Positions 45,567 through 56,534 of a DNA stretch of 64,000 nt are shown here, piece by piece (position 1 is the first letter of the stretch; every line of letters begins with the position of its first letter). The stretch is taken from assembly GCA_019633425.1 (NCBI GenBank), contig WSUB01000009.1:248001-312000 (forward strand), read 5' to 3'. A model generated the notes under the pieces. It was not told where the DNA came from. It did no database searches and saw only the letters and a program-made list of their open reading frames with translations. The stretch comes from Tulasnella sp. 424. Taxonomy: Eukaryota; Basidiomycota; Agaricomycetes; Cantharellales; Tulasnellaceae. The position numbers and the translations under genes are program-made.

Positions 45567-48500
45567 TTATGCCTGAGAGACAAGAGGGTCAGAATATTCC
45601 GTTATTAGTGAGAAGAAAAACTCCAGCCGGAAACGCACGAGGTATCGGTACGAATTCTTATCGTCACCCCGATCGAGATATTCTCTCTATCGAAACCCCA
45701 AACCACAAGTCAGTCATACGATATTCATGTCCACTGCAGGAGGAACGTTTCAAACCTCGATTAGGGCTTCAATGCGCTTCTTGATCTGAGCCGGCGCGGG
45801 CTGGAAGCGAGTCGCCAACTGCCGCGTCACCTCCATGATGAGCTCGCTATGGGATAGCACCTTCCTGTCCTTCATAATCCGTACGATACAAGCCTTCCAA
45901 AAGAACAATCAATAACAGCCCGTTAAAACCAGAGGTGTGAAGCGCTGGCTCACATCGGTTTGGTGTTTCCTTTCCTCATCTACACGCTCCATCGTCTCCC
46001 TACGTTGTTCCGGATTCTCCACCTTAGATGACACAGTACTAATCTTGATCTTTTGCATCGGGCTCGTAAAATCGTTGTTAAACGAGAAGGAATCATCATC
46101 CGCGACGTCTCTCCCTGGCGGAGATTTCTTCAGAACTCGAAACTTGGCGCAAGCTAAGGACTGGAGTTGTCTCTTCAACTCTTGTTCTTCGATGCCACTT
46201 GCGTCTTTCAATTCCTAAGAACCCCGGAAATTAGCCAACTTGGATCGTTCTAGAAGATACAGAGTTCAACCTCATAAGTCAAAAACTCCCCATCATCCAA
46301 GTTCTCGAACAGCAATAGAATAACCAGCGCAAACGTCGACACGTTTAAATCGTGAGTCCTCGCTTTGAAGGTGGCTCGCACATCAGCCGAGCCCATGGAC
46401 GGTTGCCACGACAACTTCCGCCCACTATGTCGAGATTGGTAGTACCGGTCGTAAACCTTGCAGGAGTCCACCATGCTTGAAGGTAAATTGCAGGGCGCAG
46501 GCTTGAGTGCCATCGGCCAAAACGTGGAAGTGAGAACGTTGACGGAGATATCTATTGGGGGCGACTAGAACGTTGGCGGGAAGAGCTCACAGTCAGGACA
46601 GGTCTCTTATCCGTCGTTGTCACCAACTTACCACTTGAGATTTTGCAAGGTGGTCTCGGAATCCAGACATATGGTCGGTTGAAACCTTGAGGTCATTGAA
46701 CATGCCTTCAAGTTTCTGGGTGAACTGGACTCCGCATTCCACCTTCAGCTTAGCAAGCATCCCTCGTTCAGCGTCATCAGACACTGAGCGATTCTGCAAG
46801 AGACGCTTCGCCAGGTGACCCTTGTAATACCTCTCGAATACATCCCTTTCGCTTATGTAGCGGAAGACGGTGATCGTTTTTTCGAGAACAGTATCCACGT
46901 CTTGATCAGATTTCTGTGGAAGAGAAGGTGTTAGGCCCCTCTCGCCCTCATCACCGCACGTCGCATACGTACGCCTTTCAAGCCTTTCCGGAGATTCTCG
47001 TCAATGAACAATGAAATATACTCTGGCGACTTTGGGTTGTCGTTGATGAATGCCTCGAAAGCCTGGCCACCGATACCATTTAGCGTTTCATCCGCGTAAA
47101 AATGTTGAGGAGAACGGCACATACTTCACTCAAGGTAGTTTGTATCGACCTATCGTCCCCAAAGCAGACTTTGAGCAGTTTGTCTGTCTTGTCCTTGAGC
47201 TCCAATACACTTTGCATCCACTGGAGAGCAGCTTCCGTCGCTCTGGACGCAACACCTTTGGGCGCCGGTGCCTTCTTTTTGCTCTTTGCCTTGGACTCTT
47301 CCGCCTCCTCTCCTTCTCCATCACCTTCCGCGTCCGCCTCGTTCGGCGGGCCAGTGGTGGCAAGCGCATTCACCTCCTTTCCACGTCGGACGACAGACTC
47401 CCTCAAAGCCTTCTGCAGAGTAGGGAGCCCTTGAGGTACCCTGATAAAGAGGCGGTACATGCGAGCTAGGTCATCGGTCTTGTCTCCATCCATCATTACG
47501 TCAAGTCCGGAAGATTGCATGTAGATGATGGTTTGAAGGTGCGGTATGAGGAGATGATTTTCGAGTATCGAAATGAGTGGTGCCTCGCTCTTTGACGAAA
47601 GGTAATACTGGGTGCGCGAGCTTTCTGACAAGAAGCGCTCCTCGGCCTTGCGCTCGATGGTTAGCTCATTTCATATTCAGCACTCAGAAATTTCCTCACC
47701 TTCTTCAGGTATTGCATCGCATTGCATGTCTCCAAAAGCCGGGCGGCCTCCGCCTTGTAGAACAATTCACTGTCCTTGAGAAAGGTAGGCTCGAAGTCCT
47801 TCTCGTATACTGAGACCGCAGAATCCCAAGAATCCCTCCGGTCTTTAAGCTCCAATAGGACTTCCACGCATCCCTTGACTGCCGAACGGTTGACTGTATA
47901 ACTGTCACGTTCTACCTGGATTTGCATCAACAATGTATTTATTAGGTGGCTTTTGATGGCGTAATTTGGCGACCGGATAACTCGCTCCAGGAATAGTTGT
48001 TGACCCTGCTCAAATATGGGTAGAATTCGGGCAGGTGGGACATACGTACGATCCTATTCCCGAAAGCCCATCCGGCAACAGTCCATTCAGCGCAAAACGA
48101 CGATGGAGGGAAATACCGAATGTGCTTACCATGTACTTAAGAAGATCTCTCAGCTTACTCATGCTGCTAATATGGTCGTCCCATACTGCTCGAATGGCCT
48201 TCAAGAGCCTTTCCCCTTCCTGAGCTTGCTGAACGTGGTCGATCCCTCCAACAGAACTACCACCCGGGAAAGCTGGGACAATCTGCTCTTGTGCCAGCTT
48301 ATCGAGGTTTTCCACGACAAGCCCCGAAACCCCCTCATAGAGTTGACTACCTTGCTTTTGGAGACACATGTTGTATGCATGTCGGTAATTCTCCTCAAAG
48401 GATAAACTTCGCGCGTTGTGATTGAATATCTCGCGTATAGAGTGCTGCAATATCTTCCATTGCTCTGATGACTCTGATTCTGGGGCCTGTGAGAGGGTCG

Positions 48501-48765
48501 CGGGTTGTCAACCTTTAGACCAAGGCTCCAGGTTTTGAAACCGATCCTCGACGACACGCTCAACTTACTCTGCGGGGAGGCCTCTTTAACGAAAATTGAG
48601 ATTATATAGTTAGTAAATAGCCCCCGCCAATGAGTACTTTGACACTGACTATCTTGCCCTTGCGTGCGGCGGGCGGCCTGGTAGCTGGAGTAACCTCAGG
48701 GGTTAGGCAGTCAGTCAAAATCGCGATGGCGCCTAACGCAGGATGAGGAGCTCACCATAGCTCAT
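45567..48765 (-). CDS. CUL3: Cullin, CUL3 type (E3 ubiquitin ligase scaffold)
   Basis: Exon 1 is tiny (MSY, start 48765), followed by short exons giving [12 protein letters not shown]. The N-terminal helical repeats begin [20 protein letters not shown] and [20 protein letters not shown]. The middle has [24 protein letters not shown] sequence and a charged insert ([19 protein letters not shown]). The cullin homology region has [38 protein letters not shown] and [20 protein letters not shown]. The C-terminus has [17 protein letters not shown], whose Lys is the usual NEDD8 site, then [34 protein letters not shown] at 45567. CUL3 joins BTB-domain substrate adaptors to RBX1. An about 300-bp copy of its 3' end lies at 40124-40432. 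Confidence 0.9.
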
Positions 48766-49056
48766 GGCAACAAGACCTACGTCGATTTCCACAGGTTACT
48801 AGGCTCAGGTTTGCAGGGAGACTGATGGAGGCAGTTAGGCTGGTTGTGGTGGTGTGTGGTCGGTCGAGCTTCAACAGCTCCATTCCTCTCTAGGAAACGC
48901 CACAGGTACCGACATTCCCAGAGACCCCATATAAGGCAAACTGCCCCCCTCCCTCCATCTTTGGGCCAGGGAGGACTTCCACTTCACTAACAGAAAAGCT
49001 TAACGAAAGCACAGCAAAATACCAAGATACAACACAGGACTAAATTAACATCCCCC

Positions 49057-50285
49057 TCAGGCTTCCACTTCTTCGATCCGCGACTCTTCCAGTTTAGTTG
49101 TCACTTGCTCGACGTCCTCAGTTTCAGTCGACTCTTCCACCGCGAGAGCCTTTTCACCCGAAGCCTTGCTGAGGAATCCTGATCGTGTATTCAGAAAGAG
49201 TAAGCTGTGAGGGTCGGCTACACATTCATGCTGATCCGCCTACCTTTAAACTTCTTGAAGCCTCTCGCGGTTGCCTCCTTATCGGCCTCCTTAGCCTTGG
49301 CTAGCTCTCGAGTAATCTCGGCATCTGATATAGTAGTTAGGCCGGCATTGATATATCATTCCTGTAGTGGAGGGGACGCACCATTGGGATTGGCAGTGTG
49401 CAACTCTTCCAGGAGAAGAACAGCCTTTTCGGCAAAGCCCAGACCTGCGAGTGCCTTCGCCTTCCTTAGCTTGGCTTTCTGTGTATATACGGGTTAGAAT
49501 TGATGAATTATTGGCCGCATGATTTCAGACTAACTTGATTATCGGGGTTCCGCTTCAGGACCTATGTCCCCGAAACTCGATGAGCATTCCTCCGGTGACA
49601 GCAGAAGAAAAATCCGCCCTATATACCTGATTAGCAGCCTCTTCCGCTCGTTTCCAATTCCCGTTTTTGATGTGACAGGCTAAAAGGCCCCGCGAAGCAT
49701 GAACACGCTGCAAGCCGCATGCTCATCGAAATGACTCAGACGAACCACAGATGTTGCCTTGAATTTTCTCTATCATTTCATCTGACTATATGAGTGGGTA
49801 AAATTAAAACCATGAGCAGGTCGGGCGCAGGTGGCGTAGTCAACAACTCACTTCAGTCTTTTTGTCCTTGCCTGGTTCAGCCGAGGAGCCAGCGATGGCG
49901 CTAATTCAAAACCGTTAAATATATAATCGCGTTAGATTCTGCATGATATAAATACCTCATAGCATTCTTGTCGAGCCCTTGAAGATATAGCAAGGACTGT
50001 GGCATCGTTGGGACCGCCCGGTCAAAGCGTTGAAGTGGCGTCAAGAGATGTATGCGGAAGGATAGACGTCTCGGACGATTACCTCGTGATAGTTGCGCAG
50101 AGCTAGTGCAAATATATATGTAAGTACGCCCTCGCGAATGCATGGCACCGCTGAAACTTACCGCCCTTGATATCCCCGCTCTTGAAGCACTCGTCCCCTG
50201 CTGCCTTCTTCTCCTTCCCAATATTGAGTTTCCGTTCAACCTCTGCCTTGTGAACAAGATTGGCATCTTGGAGAGCGTCGGACAT
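49057..50285 (-). CDS. Tetratricopeptide-repeat protein
   Basis: Starts at 50285 with MSDALQDANLVHKAEVERKL, followed by NIGKEKKAAGDECFKSGDIK, which is the first helix pair of a TPR array. Short exons follow: ALRNYHE, SLLYLQGLDKNAM, SDEMIEKIQGNIC, ACHIKNGNWKRAEEAAN, VLKRNPDN and AKLRKAKALAGLGFAEKAV. The last TPR region is followed by KGFLSKASGEKALAVEE and a Glu-rich end EEVEA-stop (49057-49059). At least three TPRs are visible. It resembles small fungal TPR proteins of the co-chaperone type, but I cannot name an orthologue. It is upstream of and parallel to the cullin gene (291 bp apart). Confidence 0.75.
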
Positions 50286-50516
50286 TGCTTAGGACTTTTC
50301 GAGACGAAATGAGAGGACGAGAGGGTGGTGGCGAGAGTACAACTGGGCGCTTTTGCGAGGTTATTACGTGAGAGGGGAGATTTGGTTGGGTTTGTTCTTT
50401 TCAGATGTTTGAATTTCGTCCCGAACTAATCTACTCGACCCAATCCCACCAGGTCGGCATCCTACATACATACTCCAACTACATCTAAAACTCCAATCTT
50501 TGGCATCTCAACCGCA
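50286..50516. promoter_or_regulatory. Divergent promoter of TPR gene (-) and small gene (+)
   Basis: 231 bp between the two start codons; contains a CT-poor, AG-rich stretch on the + strand near the TPR start. No specific element was identified. Confidence 0.45.
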
Positions 50517-50824
50517 ATGATATTCAACACCCTTGGTTTTGCAACCTTTGGCCTGGGGGTTCGTGCCTTCCAACTAGGGCTTCTAAGGCGTCCAGTAGCG
50601 TCGGGTAAGTTCGCGTCAATCCTCCCATATACCTCGGGTGATCTCAATGGGTCTCTCATCCCACTCTAAATTCAGGACCTGTGGCATATCTACTTTCTGC
50701 AGCAGGATTCGGGGCCTTCGGCTACCTCGCCGACGGGTGGGAGGATAGCCAGAGGGAGCTCATCGCCGAGAAGCAAGGTCAACTCCGCCAGAGGAGAGAA
50801 GAGAGGAACGCTGTCGCTGCATGA
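50517..50824 (+). CDS. Small membrane protein, possible fungal complex I accessory subunit (NUXM-like)
   Basis: Two exons, 50517-50604 and 50676-50824, giving 78 residues. It starts MIFNTLGFATFGLGVRAFQL, continues GLLRRPVASG and, after the intron, PVAYLLSAAGFGAFGYLADG. It then has the charged tail WEDSQRELIAEKQGQLRQRR and ends NAVAA-stop. Two short hydrophobic segments followed by a charged Arg-rich tail fit the small fungus-specific NADH:ubiquinone oxidoreductase subunit, which sits in the inner mitochondrial membrane. The match is by overall pattern only. The stop codon coincides with the left border of the RAD51-like/MFS duplication unit. Confidence 0.55.
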
Positions 50825-50961
50825 TGCAAGCATCCATGGAGATAGATCGTACGCGTTGAAGTTGGCAACCGAATGTTAATTCGATTCAGCACAACTATTC
50901 TTCCCTCCCATGAATGTTACCACGACTCGTTGCCTTTTCGCCGCCCAGTTCACCTCCTCTA

Positions 50962-52247
50962 TCACAATTCCATCCCGAATGGAAAATGGACACCAAGTTC
51001 GACTGATTTCCATGAAATCTCAATACGTAGCGTCCCAGCCACTTGAGGTCAGCGTTCCTGGTTTCTTCGCCGAAAGCACTCGGCTATGAAGACAAGGCTG
51101 TTTGGGTTTTTGCCCTGCAACATCTTCAACGCTTCATCCCCGTCCGGGAAAACATCATCAGCTCGTGCGGTTCAGATAGTATTGTCGCAGAGGAAAGTGA
51201 ATGCGGGTCCCAATCCAGGCTTTGCGATGGTTGAAGGAAAGGCTGAAAGTGGGTTTGGGGGCTGACTTGCGACGACGCTGTTAACGACCTAATGAACAGC
51301 CACAGCAGCGATTCAGAAATAATAAGACCATTTCGGTTCGAACCTACCAAGAATGTCAGCCTGAATGACCTTGCCAGGGACGAGAGCTGATGCGTAAACG
51401 TGGAGAAGATGGTGTGCCCTTGCGAGCTGGCTCCGCTCATCAGCTGGGAGAATATCGCGTATATGGGGGATATGACCACATATCGGATAGGAGAAAGTCT
51501 ACAGCTACTCGTTTGTGCCAAGGTCTAGTCAGGATTGGGGTGCACCAAACGGCCGGTTAGCCGTTCGTGCGAGGCTCAGTCTAATGGAAGAGGTATCACC
51601 CACAGTTAAAGCGCTCCGCAGAGCTTCTAAAGCGTCGTGAACTTCTGAGAACTCCAACGACCGTGACACCTGCAGCCGATCCAGAGCTGTCGCGCGTACT
51701 GGCGACCGTGAAGCCGAGGTGAGATCAGCGGGAATTAGGTAGGAGAACCGACCTCGAACGGGATGTTCTGTAAAGCCAAGGCAGCTTGGTCGACCGAGAA
51801 GTCATACGTAGTGTCGATCCACAGCGCCGACGATTCTCCATATTGAGCCAAGTGGCGGACAACAATCCACAGGACCAGGTGAGAGGCTGCACTTCCCGAT
51901 ACCTCTGTGACCCCATAAGCTCCGAAAGCCTCAGCTACCATCTCATCCAACTCTAAGACCCCAGTATCTCCTCCAAACTGGGCTGACTTGATTTTGTGCT
52001 CGTCCTCTAGGACAATATCTCCTGACGATCCGTGGGCTGCCGTTGCGACTGCTACTTGAAAAAGAAACCCTTGGAGGCCTGCATAGGATATCGTACCCTC
52101 CGAAGGTTTAGAGAGTAGAGCTTCCGGAGGATCTCCGAACAAGGCCTCGTAGGAGGTTTTGAATCCCGCATCGTCGAAGGCTTGCACGATATTTGAGGCG
52201 TCGGCAAAATGTTCCTGAAGCGCAGGCATGAGAAGGCGAAGTCTCAT
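50962..52247 (-). pseudogene. RAD51D/Rdl1-like recombination protein, copy 1, nonsense mutation
   Basis: Exons: 51753-52247 (start MRLRLLMPALQEHFADASNI), 51604-51669 (VSRSLEFSEVHDALEALRNA), 51348-51524 and from 51288 leftwards. The order and spacing match RAD51D: LDEMVAEAFGAYGVTEVSGS, then a strand-helix ALWIDTTYDFSVDQAALALQ, then VVISPIYAIFSQL and FSTFTHQLSSLARSFRLTFL leading to KPGLGPAFTFLCDNTI. At 51172-51174 the Trp codon of copy 2 (DNTIWTARADDV) is TGA, removing about the last 80 residues. A further in-frame TGA follows RRNQER near 51050. The Walker A and B positions are degenerate (see copy 2). Either a pseudogene or a shortened protein of about 285 residues. Confidence 0.75.
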
Positions 52248-52887
52248 AGGTCCGGGTTGAAATTTGATGTGCTGTACTTTTCCTCCTTAGAATAACCAGG
52301 TGTTTTATAGGTTCGGATGAACGATGAGTTCAGCGACAGAGAAACTCGAAGCATTTGTGTACGGATCTTTGTTCGTCCACACCCCATTAGCCCCATATCT
52401 CCAGACTCGCGCCCCGACGGCCCCACCTGCCCAACAGCGCTAAACGTTCCATTAAACGGAATAGACTTCGACATTATCACCTCAGCCGCTTCCATTCCAG
52501 AAAGACTTTCCAAATAAGGCGAAAACGGATGCAATCACAAAACCACAGCAACCCAGTTATTACCTTCCCCGTTCGTATCAGACCTGAACTAATTCGTGCT
52601 GAGCTACGATCTCCCGATAAAGGGCTGATGCGAGCTTTCTTGGGATGGTTTAATACTACAAGCCCCTTCCCAAGCCTCCCACTAAGCCCCAGCGTGTGTC
52701 ATTACGCCCATCGCTCCGACTCATGGTGCGGGAATTATTCTTTACCTGGGCATTTATGGCCAACACGTTGCACAGTTCTCTCCCAGGATCCCTATATTTC
52801 TCTCATTAGAGAGTGCTTTTCTACTCACAACTTCATACGCTCGATCCCTCCTCTCTCTTTACGTCTGGTGTCTCAAAGACTCTCACA
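52248..52887. promoter_or_regulatory. Divergent promoter of unit 1 (RAD51-like / MFS)
   Basis: 640 bp between start codons, well conserved with 57825-58468 of unit 2. Homologous minus-strand frames in the two units do not keep a common reading frame, so this looks regulatory and not coding. A CT-rich stretch precedes the MFS start. Confidence 0.6.
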
Positions 52888-54925
52888 ATGGAAGAACAAC
52901 CCCTAATTCCGAACAAACGACAGCCTACACCTCTGCCGAAAGGGCAGCTGGGGATTATCCTCTTTGCCAGATTTGCGGAGCCAATAGCATACACTCAGAT
53001 TTTCCCTTATATCGCTCAAGTGAGTAGACTCGACCTTTCCCTCACGACAGAGAAAGTCTTACAGAGACGTTCAAGATGGTGGAAGAACTCCATATTGCTA
53101 GCGACAAGAAGAAAATAGGATTCTACGCGGGCTTAATTGTACGTGGATGAACGCTGGATCAGACCGAGAATCTCCTCTTAATAGTAAAATTATGGCTTAG
53201 GACAGCTTATTTGCACTGTCTCAATTCTGTACTATCTGGTACTGGGGTTGTCTTTCGGGTGAGTTCCCAAACCAGTATCCAATCAACGTAATGCCGCCAA
53301 GCTCATCCGGAACACGTAGATCGCATTGGGCGCAAGCCAGTCATATTGGTTGGGCTTAGTGGGGTTTGCGTTGCAACGCTCCTGTATGGCTTGTCTACCT
53401 CCTTGTGGCAGCTGATGGCTTCAAGGATCTTGATTGGAAGCCTGTGCGGAAACGTCGCGTAAGCCATCTGAAGCCTCAAAGCGAGCACTAAGGTCTATAT
53501 TGATTCTGGCTTTATGAAGGGTAATGCAATCCATGGTCAGCGACATAACAGACGAAACCAACGAAGGCAAAGGTCGGTCGGATGACACTATCTTTCCGAA
53601 ACTCGCTAATTGTGGTTTCCTTGCTTCGTAGCTCTGCCGCTTATTTCAGCTACCTATTCAGCGGGTACGATAGTGGGGCCGTTAATCGGAGGGTTGCTGT
53701 CCCATCCAGCCGAAAGGTATCCCAACGTTTTTGGGAAAATAGGGCTCTTACGCCGAAAGGTGAGCCTGCCGGTAACTTCTGGCTTAGCAATAGTATTGAA
53801 ATTTCGCGCATGAATTAGCCGTTCTTCTTACCGTGCTTCGTTTCGTCTGTCATGGCATTACTTTCAATCACGTCCACAGTTTTGTTCTTAAATGAAGTAA
53901 GTTCATGGTCACGTACGAAAGTAGCATTTCTTGATTTCTGTCCTCCAGAGTCTTCCTCACAAACTGGAGGCAAAGGAAAGCCTGGAAGACTCGAGTTCTG
54001 ACCAAAGCTACGCTTCTACGGACGTCGGTTCAACGAAGTCAGACGATCAACCGCCTACCGCCTCGCAACTGTTATCGGATCCTCTTGTGCGACGCCTTGT
54101 ACTGGCTTCGTTTGCTATGGCGGGCCTAGGTCTTGGGTTTGATGCTCTTTTCGTTTTATTTGCTTATACACCTATCGGACTCGGGGGACTGGGTCGACAG
54201 GTATGTCCTGGATTTTGTGCTTGCAAAAGCACCGCGTGGAACACATAGCACTCACTGAATGTACCTCAGCCTGCCGAAATCGGATTGGCCATGAGCACCC
54301 TTGGAATTTTTGGAATATTCATCACCGGCTTCTTGTACCCGCGTCTGCATCACAGAGTCGATTGTCGGGACGTCTTCGTCTTCTGCATGTCCATGTGGCC
54401 AATCGTTTATGTTCTGCTACCAGTCAGCGGAATCATCACTCGAGCAACGTTTCCTTCATCAAATGACAAATCATCCCCTCCACCACTTGGGGGCATATGG
54501 GCGTTTATAATCTCTACGCTTTTCTTGGTTAGGATCGGGTTTCTATCCTTCTCGTGAGTTAGTCTATGTCTTTTCTCGGATTCGAGCCTGAGTGTAAATC
54601 TCCTCTATTCAGCGCCCACCTTTTGATTGTCCGAAGCTCTGCCCGAGGCTCGAACGCAGTCGGAGCCCTTTTTGGGCTGGCACAGTCTGCTTTTAGTCTC
54701 GGTGAAGGTGTCGCCCCGGCACTCGTATCGTAAGTACCGCGGAAGACCAGTGTTCTCAGCGTGAGCTAACATGCCGTGTTGTCTCCTCCAAGATCTCTTT
54801 TTGCGATCTCGATCGACTCAATGATTCTCGGTGGTTATCTTGTCTGGGTTATCATGGTCGGGCTGGCTTTTGTTGGCCTGCAAACCGCTCGCAGCTTGCG
54901 CAAATCGCCAAACATGCCCAAATGA
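52888..54925 (+). CDS. MFS transporter, DHA1/ZIFL-like, copy 1
   Basis: About 490 residues in 11 exons. Exon 1 reads MEEQPLIPNKRQPTPLPKGQ then FARFAEPIAYTQIFPYIAQ, followed by MVEELHIASDKKKIGFYAG, DSLFALSQFCTIWYWGCLSG and DRIGRKPVILVGLSG, the MFS motif A between helices 2 and 3. Exon 6 has PLISATYSAGTIVGPLIGGL. A cytosolic loop (SLEDSSSDQSYASTDVGSTK) follows the sixth helix, and the second half includes PAEIGLAMSTLGIFGIFI and LFGLAQSAFSLGEGVAPALV. It ends RKSPNMPK-stop (54923-54925). This is the Zrt/ZIFL-type DHA1 group of drug and metal-complex efflux proteins; substrate unknown. It is divergent from the RAD51-like gene. Confidence 0.88.
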
Positions 54926-56534
54926 CAGGAAATCAAGTTGCATGCAGAGTTCCGATGATATAATTGTATTTTATGGGAGGAGGGATATTTGGACACTTAT
55001 ACTGTTGTACTTGTCAGCAAGAATTCGGTAAAATAGTCAAAGGAAAATATGTTTGGATGATTTGCTCCCTGAGGCTCAGACTTGGATAGGCCCATGCTCG
55101 GCCGGCACTCACACTCCGCGCGCCGCAGTTCCTTCCACCACAGCAGAACTACTATCCATCCCGAATGAAACACATGTATATCCGTTCGTCTTTTATGGAA
55201 AGCTAGCCAGGATGGCTGGGTTAGGGAGATCAGCTTCTCTCGCCAGAATAGCCGTCAGACCGACGGAACAGCTCAGCGCACATCTGTAACTTCGCACCGT
55301 TTGTAAACTTGTTCTGATATTAGCACATACAGATTAGCATATTTTGAATCTTCACTGTGTCAGGAAGGACGTTGTTGTGACCCTGGCATAGCGTCCAGAG
55401 TCCAGACTCCAAACCCAATCCTGAGACCCAATGGAACTCGGCAGCCCCGAGCAAACACTGTGCGGACGAAAGAAACCTAATGTCAGAGGAATGCGTGATA
55501 TGCAGACAGAGAGAGATGACTCTTACTGGAGGAAAGATACGGTATCGGGATGAAACCAATGCCATAGCGGGACCCGTCGAAAGGAAAGAATGGCCTATGG
55601 AACGGAATGTAGCTGGCGATAGGAGTCCAAGTCATAACGTTAGAATCGGCCTCTAAGTTGCTAATGGCTGCACGCGGCACAAGCGTGGACATTGTGCTCC
55701 ATGAGGACGAAGCGTGAGAGATACGGGAGCAGGATGCTGCAGGAGTACGTTTGCGACGGGTGGCACCGCGTATATTGATGAAGTTGGAGAAGACAATTGC
55801 AGAAGAATTACTATTAATGACTCTTGAACTGGGAGTATTATCCGAGGAAATAATGGAGAGAACGCACCTAATGGACCTCATTGCGTAGAAGTAAACCAAC
55901 TTGAATATTGACAACGACAAGCGACTGCGCGCTGGCAGCGGTACATACTCTCACGTATTTAAGCACATAATGTTAATGGCTGAGAAATGTCTCTCTTAAC
56001 ATAGATAGAGTTTCGAGGAACTTCACTCCTTTCAACTCCCATGCAGCGTCGGGTCAGTCCGGCTGTTATGGCATTTCGACCACACCCTACTTACAACGTC
56101 ACTATCCGAAACTCGCAGTCGAGTACGAAGGTTGAAGAGGTCGGGCCGAGAAAGCAATAAAACTGAGGCAGATGAAGTAAGTCGTGGAAGGGAATTCTGC
56201 AGTCCACGGACGCGGACCGCCCAATCAGCTGGAAATGATAATAATAAACCAAAAATCGAGGCCGTTTGCACCCAGTGCTCACAGGCTCCGCCGCAAGGAA
56301 CGCGACGTGCGTGTGGCTAACCTCCTCGGAGTAAGTGGGGGCGGGGGTACGAGAGACCTTGGGGCAAGGTCATGCAAGCATTCATATCGTCACAGAGATA
56401 GATCGTTGAAGTTGGTAACCGACCAACAGCGCGTGTTATTTCGATTCAGCACAAAGATCCTTCCCTCGCAAGAATGTTACCCTGTTCATATGGATCCTCC
56501 TCGTTTCCTTTCCCTGCCCAGTTCACCTCCTCCA
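54926..56534. other. Intergenic: unit 1 3' flank, then about 1.1 kb unique DNA, then unit 2 start
   Basis: Positions 54926 to about 55275 match 60507 to about 60890. From about 55280 to 56370 there is sequence not seen elsewhere in the window. It contains a 145-residue minus-strand frame (55483-55920) and a weaker one at 55320-55565, neither with a recognised domain. The rest, to 56534, is the beginning of unit 2. Confidence 0.6.

Noticed and set aside
45284..45784. 166-residue plus-strand frame, with a similar one at 39925-40422
   Set aside because: It lies antisense to the cullin 3' exons (and to the cullin relic); its conservation is explained by the cullin sequence and the duplication.
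52244..52534. 96-residue minus-strand frame directly upstream of RAD51-like copy 1
   Set aside because: The homologous DNA in unit 2 does not keep the same reading frame, so it is not under coding constraint.
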